A model generated the notes under the pieces. It did no database searches. It saw nothing but the letters and a program-made list of their open reading frames with translations, and was not told the origin of the DNA. The position numbers and the translations under genes were made by a program. Shown here in pieces: positions 18,857-23,204 of a stretch of DNA of 23,204 bases; position 1 is the first letter of the stretch, and each line of letters begins with the position of its first letter. Location of the stretch: NCBI GenBank assembly GCA_000697335.1, contig JNEM01013311.1:1-23204 (forward strand), given 5' to 3'. The DNA is from Conidiobolus incongruus B7586. Taxonomy: Eukaryota > Entomophthoromycota > Entomophthoromycetes > Entomophthorales > Conidiobolaceae.

Positions 18857-21800
18857 CAACTATAATTTATCTATACTTTCATTGAATATTACAATAATCA
18901 GATCTTAGCATATTTGATATCATATTTGCTATTAAATTAAATAAATCTTGAACAATACTAAATTTAATTTAGTTTGAAACCTCAAATTGAGTTTGAAATT
19001 TTAATTTTGATATTTTTGATTGGTTGTCGGATGATTATGATATCATTTGATACAATCAAAGCATTTCATTATAACTTAAATAGTTTTAAAAAATCTAGTA
19101 TTTTGATTAATTTTAGTAATAAAATTTGATATTATGTATTGAATATTATTTAAACAGATTTTACTTGTAGTAATATCGAAACTAAGGTGTAAATGAATGA
19201 ATATTTGAATTAATGATTTTAATTGTTAGAAAAAGTATTAATTAAAAATATGAAACTGATTTGTTTTTCGCTAATAAAAATTTGGAAAATTCAAATGTGA
19301 ATAGATGATTGAAAATACTTAGATGTGCGATAATTAATATTATATACTTCATATACTATTTTTAATTAATACATTGAATGGTAATTTATGAATAAAATTT
19401 ACCATTCATTTATAGGCCAAATAACCAATAGAGCTTATAATTACATATGCATTGTTTTAACAACTATACTTGATTTGGATTATTTATTACCAAAACTCAA
19501 ATAATATTATCCATTAATAAATACAGTCCTAAGTATTATTCAAATTGATCCATCACAACATAAGAATTGCTATTAAAATCGGTTATAATTTGTCATCAAC
19601 TTTATATTATCAATGTATATTTTAAACACTGATTTGTATCCATTAGCTCTCTTCATAAATATTATTTTATTTAAATTGGTGATATTAATTGTATTTACAT
19701 AATTATAACCATGAATTAATGATGAATACCATGTAGTTATATACCAAAATTCATTATATTTAAATAATGTGATTATATAAATACTAAAAAGAACAAATAT
19801 TGAAAATATTTTAAGATTTGATATTATTATATTTAATTATCAAATATAAAAGTTGATTAATATAATAAACTAAAACATCAATTGTTTCATAATAAAACAA
19901 AGTGAAAATGCATATTTTATATTAATTTATTTTTTTCAGTGAAAACAATTATTCATTTTTTAATAAATAGAAATTTTCGAATCAATATAATTACTAAAAG
20001 ATAAAATTATATGATAATGATTAATTGTTATTTAATTCATTATGATTTACTTTGACAACCGTTAAGACTTGAATTGTAAAATAGATTTAATTGTTTAATG
20101 ATATTCAATGAATTAAATATTATTGAGGGATTAACCTATACCGAACTTAATGAATAGATCCACTTAAAGATAATCAATTTAAACTCATTAGTATTCTCAT
20201 CAAAACTTATATTGGTCAATTAATAATTTACTAATTAATTACAATAAAGTATTAATAATATAGGATTTATACCCTCAATCATGGCCATTATTTTCCAATG
20301 TTATGATATAATACTAGCTTAACTATTATTCACTCAGTTTGTTTAACTTCAATTGATTTACTAATTTGAATTCATTAATTAAACTACAACAATTTCACTC
20401 AGGAATTAATGTAGATAAGCTGCCCTATTAATTCTTTTAATTTTTTGGCATGATCCTTGGGACTTTAATGAAAATGAGAATCATGTAGTTATTGAAGCAT
20501 AATATTTTAAATATTATAACAAGTATATAGTGGATTATTCTTTTTTTATTTTGATCAGATTATTTAACAAAAATTTTAATAGTTTTATTATCAGAGTAAT
20601 CTAATTGATAGTGAATAAAAATTTATAAATAGCTCAAATTTAAGAAATATGAAACGCATATATTATGCGATCATCTATTACATTTATCTTCAATATTTTA
20701 TTTTAAGACATTTAAATAACAATTAAATTCTCGTTATGAGCATTGTTGAAATATGAAATATATTGAACTTATATAAATACAAATTATTAAATTTTATTTA
20801 CATATATTTTTAGTTTATTTATTAATCAGAATTTTATTTTACATTTCTTAATTGAGGATATTCCTATAAAAAGAAAAAATAATTATTTTATTAGATTATT
20901 AAATAATAAAAAATTTTAAAAACATCTTTTTAAACTTATGTACTAAAGTATCCTTTTTAAAATTATTCATATAATACTAATAAAATAAGAATTGGAATAA
21001 TTTTGATTTTATTAATATTCAAACCTTTTTTTTCTTCAATTTATAAATATTGAATTTTCTTAATATTAGAATTAAATATTATCCAAATACAGAAACCCTA
21101 TAGTATTAATAAATTTGATGATATTCACAAAATAATATATATTAAATTAATATTAATTAACATGAAACCAACTTTTAATAATAAAATATCAATATATAAA
21201 TGTCAGTAAATAGAGTTAACTTTCATTTATTAGTTTTTTATTAAATATTATGATAGAGTTTTTATTTCATTATTGTGAGAAGCTTTTAGTATATTTCTCT
21301 TATATAAAATTACAATCTTAAAGCTTTTTTTTCATATTATTATAACACAAATTATTTTTAAAAATCAAATTATTTGAACTTTTATCATATCTTACAAATT
21401 TTGAAATAAATTTATATAAACTTTCTTAATATACAATATCAAACTAAAAAATGATATAATTTAATAATAGAGTAAATGATTATATTAATATATTGAAATA
21501 AAATCAATAAAATTTATTTTATTATTATTATTTCAATCAATCATAGTCATATTGATTGATATTATTAATGCGAAAACTAGAACATAAAAATGTATATAAT
21601 CGAGTAATTCTTATTTTTTCACATTTATCAACTTTGGATTAGTTTCCATCGAATAGATTTAAACTGAGAGAAAAAATATGCTGTAATTATTATTGAAAAT
21701 TAAGTATTTTATATCAAAATTTTTATTATAATTATTTAAATTAAGATTACAGTTTGAATAATTATATATTATATTTAAATAATCAAAGTACAGGAGAATA

Positions 21801-23204
21801 TAAGTCATAAATGATAGTTAGATTCAGTTTAAAAGCATATGATAATTTTATTAGATTTATTTCATAAAGATCCAGAAAAATATCAAACTTTGTTTTAAAA
21901 TAATTATTATACAATGGTTCAAAAATCAAATCAAGCATTTTTAAATTTATATTTTAACAAAATAGATTAAGCTAAAGAAAAATTAATATGATATTAATAA
22001 TTAACTACTTCCTTGTTTTTCAATAACAAAATTCCATATTAATGGCAATTGCTCAAATATTTTACATAGGTTTTTATAATTTATATTCAAAATTACATTT
22101 TTAATATTGAAATACAAAGTTGAAATGTCATTAAATCTCTTCACTCGAATCAAATTCTTTAATATACCAAAACAATCATAATCACTAAAATACATATCTG
22201 TTAAATATAATGGTTATGATAATAAAGACCATTTTTTTTCAATAAATCTTTTGTCATATTTGCTTTGTAAAAGTAGCTTTTATTAAATAAAGATATGGTT
22301 TTTTAACTAAATTTTTTTATACTTATTATTATCTTTATTTTTAAAAAATCTAAAACATATCTTACTATAATAATTTATTTTTATTTGTAATAATAAGAGG
22401 GATCTTATAACTTTAATATCTATACTTAATAATAACACTCTTTTTTTAAAAAAATAATCTATATTTTGGAATTTATAATAATTTTTTGATTTTTTAAACC
22501 AAAAATCCTTTTTATTCTTTGGTAATAAATTATATATTAGAGTATATAATTAATTTATTATAATAATCGTTTAGATATAGTAGAATGAACATTATAATAA
22601 AGTAATATTGAAATTAGTTATACTTGTTATATTTATTTAAACTCTAATTAATATATAAATTATCTAAAATTTGAATATTTTTGTTTAATTTTAAATTATC
22701 TTTTATTAAAATAATTATTAAATTAATATTCAAATTCAGAAATTATATTAGTTCTTTCCAAAAGTCATATAAGTGATATTTGAAATATTTTCTTAATTTT
22801 ATTTATATTTCTTTATTTAGTCATTGATTTAAAATTGCTTGAATAAGGTAAATCTATTATATCTAATTTTTCAGCTTTAAGTTAATTAATTTATTTCGCG
22901 ATATTATACTTTTAATATATTTTGCAACTAGTTATCACTTGCAGATTTTTGTGAATATTTGATATAGAATATTCTGTATAATATAATATTTTGATAAAAT
23001 TTTATTATTCAACCAAGGTAAGATTTAAAATTCTATAATTTTCTATTATTTCACTTTTTATAGAAATTCTTTTAAAAAATATTATTTATATTTTTAGAAA
23101 ATATAATAAATTATTAAATCATATATTATTATTTCAAATAATAAAATTAGATTTAAATAATTATATCATATATAATAATATTTAATTTAAATATAGGATA
23201 ATAT
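18857..23204. other. Extremely AT-rich gene-free right arm
   Basis: More than 4 kb with no gene I can support. From about 20700 the G and C content falls further, to a level like that of the transposon relic at the left edge. This suggests old, mutated repeat DNA, but no family is legible apart from one weak fragment noted at 22001-22195. There are no microsatellites of note and no RNA genes recognised. Confidence 0.5.
22001..22195 (-). mobile_element. Possible gag-like fossil of an LTR retrotransposon, very weak
   Basis: A short open stretch whose spacing of hydrophobic residues, with a late Leu-Pro and Trp, loosely recalls the Copia-type gag (UBN2-like) region. It sits in very AT-rich, repeat-like DNA. 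There is no protease, integrase or reverse transcriptase remnant nearby that I can read. If real it is an old, broken fragment; it may equally be chance. Confidence 0.12.

Overview
The window looks like nuclear DNA of a very AT-rich eukaryote, most likely a fungus. The ARF gene has short GT-AG introns of 86 and 82 bp, the genes are far apart, and transposon debris shows heavy C-to-T and G-to-A decay. The extreme AT bias would suit an early-diverging lineage such as Entomophthoromycotina or another zoosporic or zygomycete-grade fungus, but this placement is inference.

Layout. Positions 1 to about 1020 hold a decayed Tc1/mariner transposon whose transposase runs off the left edge. Positions 2443-3323 hold what reads as a decayed gene for an XRCC2-like RAD51 paralogue. 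Positions 4665-5378 (minus strand) hold an intact three-exon ARF1-type GTPase of 181 residues. About 3.2 kb of gene-free DNA follows, then a perfect 309-bp tandem duplication (8656-9273) inside a G-rich block of unknown class. Positions 10065-11417 (minus) encode an unbroken 450-residue protein of the ornithine decarboxylase (ODC) fold that has lost nearly every residue needed for PLP binding and catalysis. After a 4.1-kb gap, positions 15567-17177 (plus) encode an apparently complete, active ODC with a long N-terminal extension. Its upstream region has a TATA box, a short upstream ORF and an unusual GC-rich hairpin. Positions 18003-18779 (plus) encode a secreted protein of no family I recognise. 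The remaining 4.4 kb to the right edge is extremely AT-rich and holds no gene I can support.

How the genes relate. The pair worth attention is the active ODC and its catalytically dead relative, divergently oriented about 4 kb apart. ODC commits ornithine to polyamine synthesis. In animals, inactive ODC relatives (antizyme inhibitors) control ODC by binding antizyme, and in trypanosomatids dead paralogues (prozymes) activate polyamine enzymes. A linked ODC pseudoenzyme here could be an independently evolved polyamine regulator. The ODC antizyme-binding segment is recognisable in the active enzyme but shortened and divergent in the dead one, so simple mimicry of animal antizyme inhibitor is not assured. 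ARF, the secreted protein and the XRCC2 relic have no visible link to this pair.
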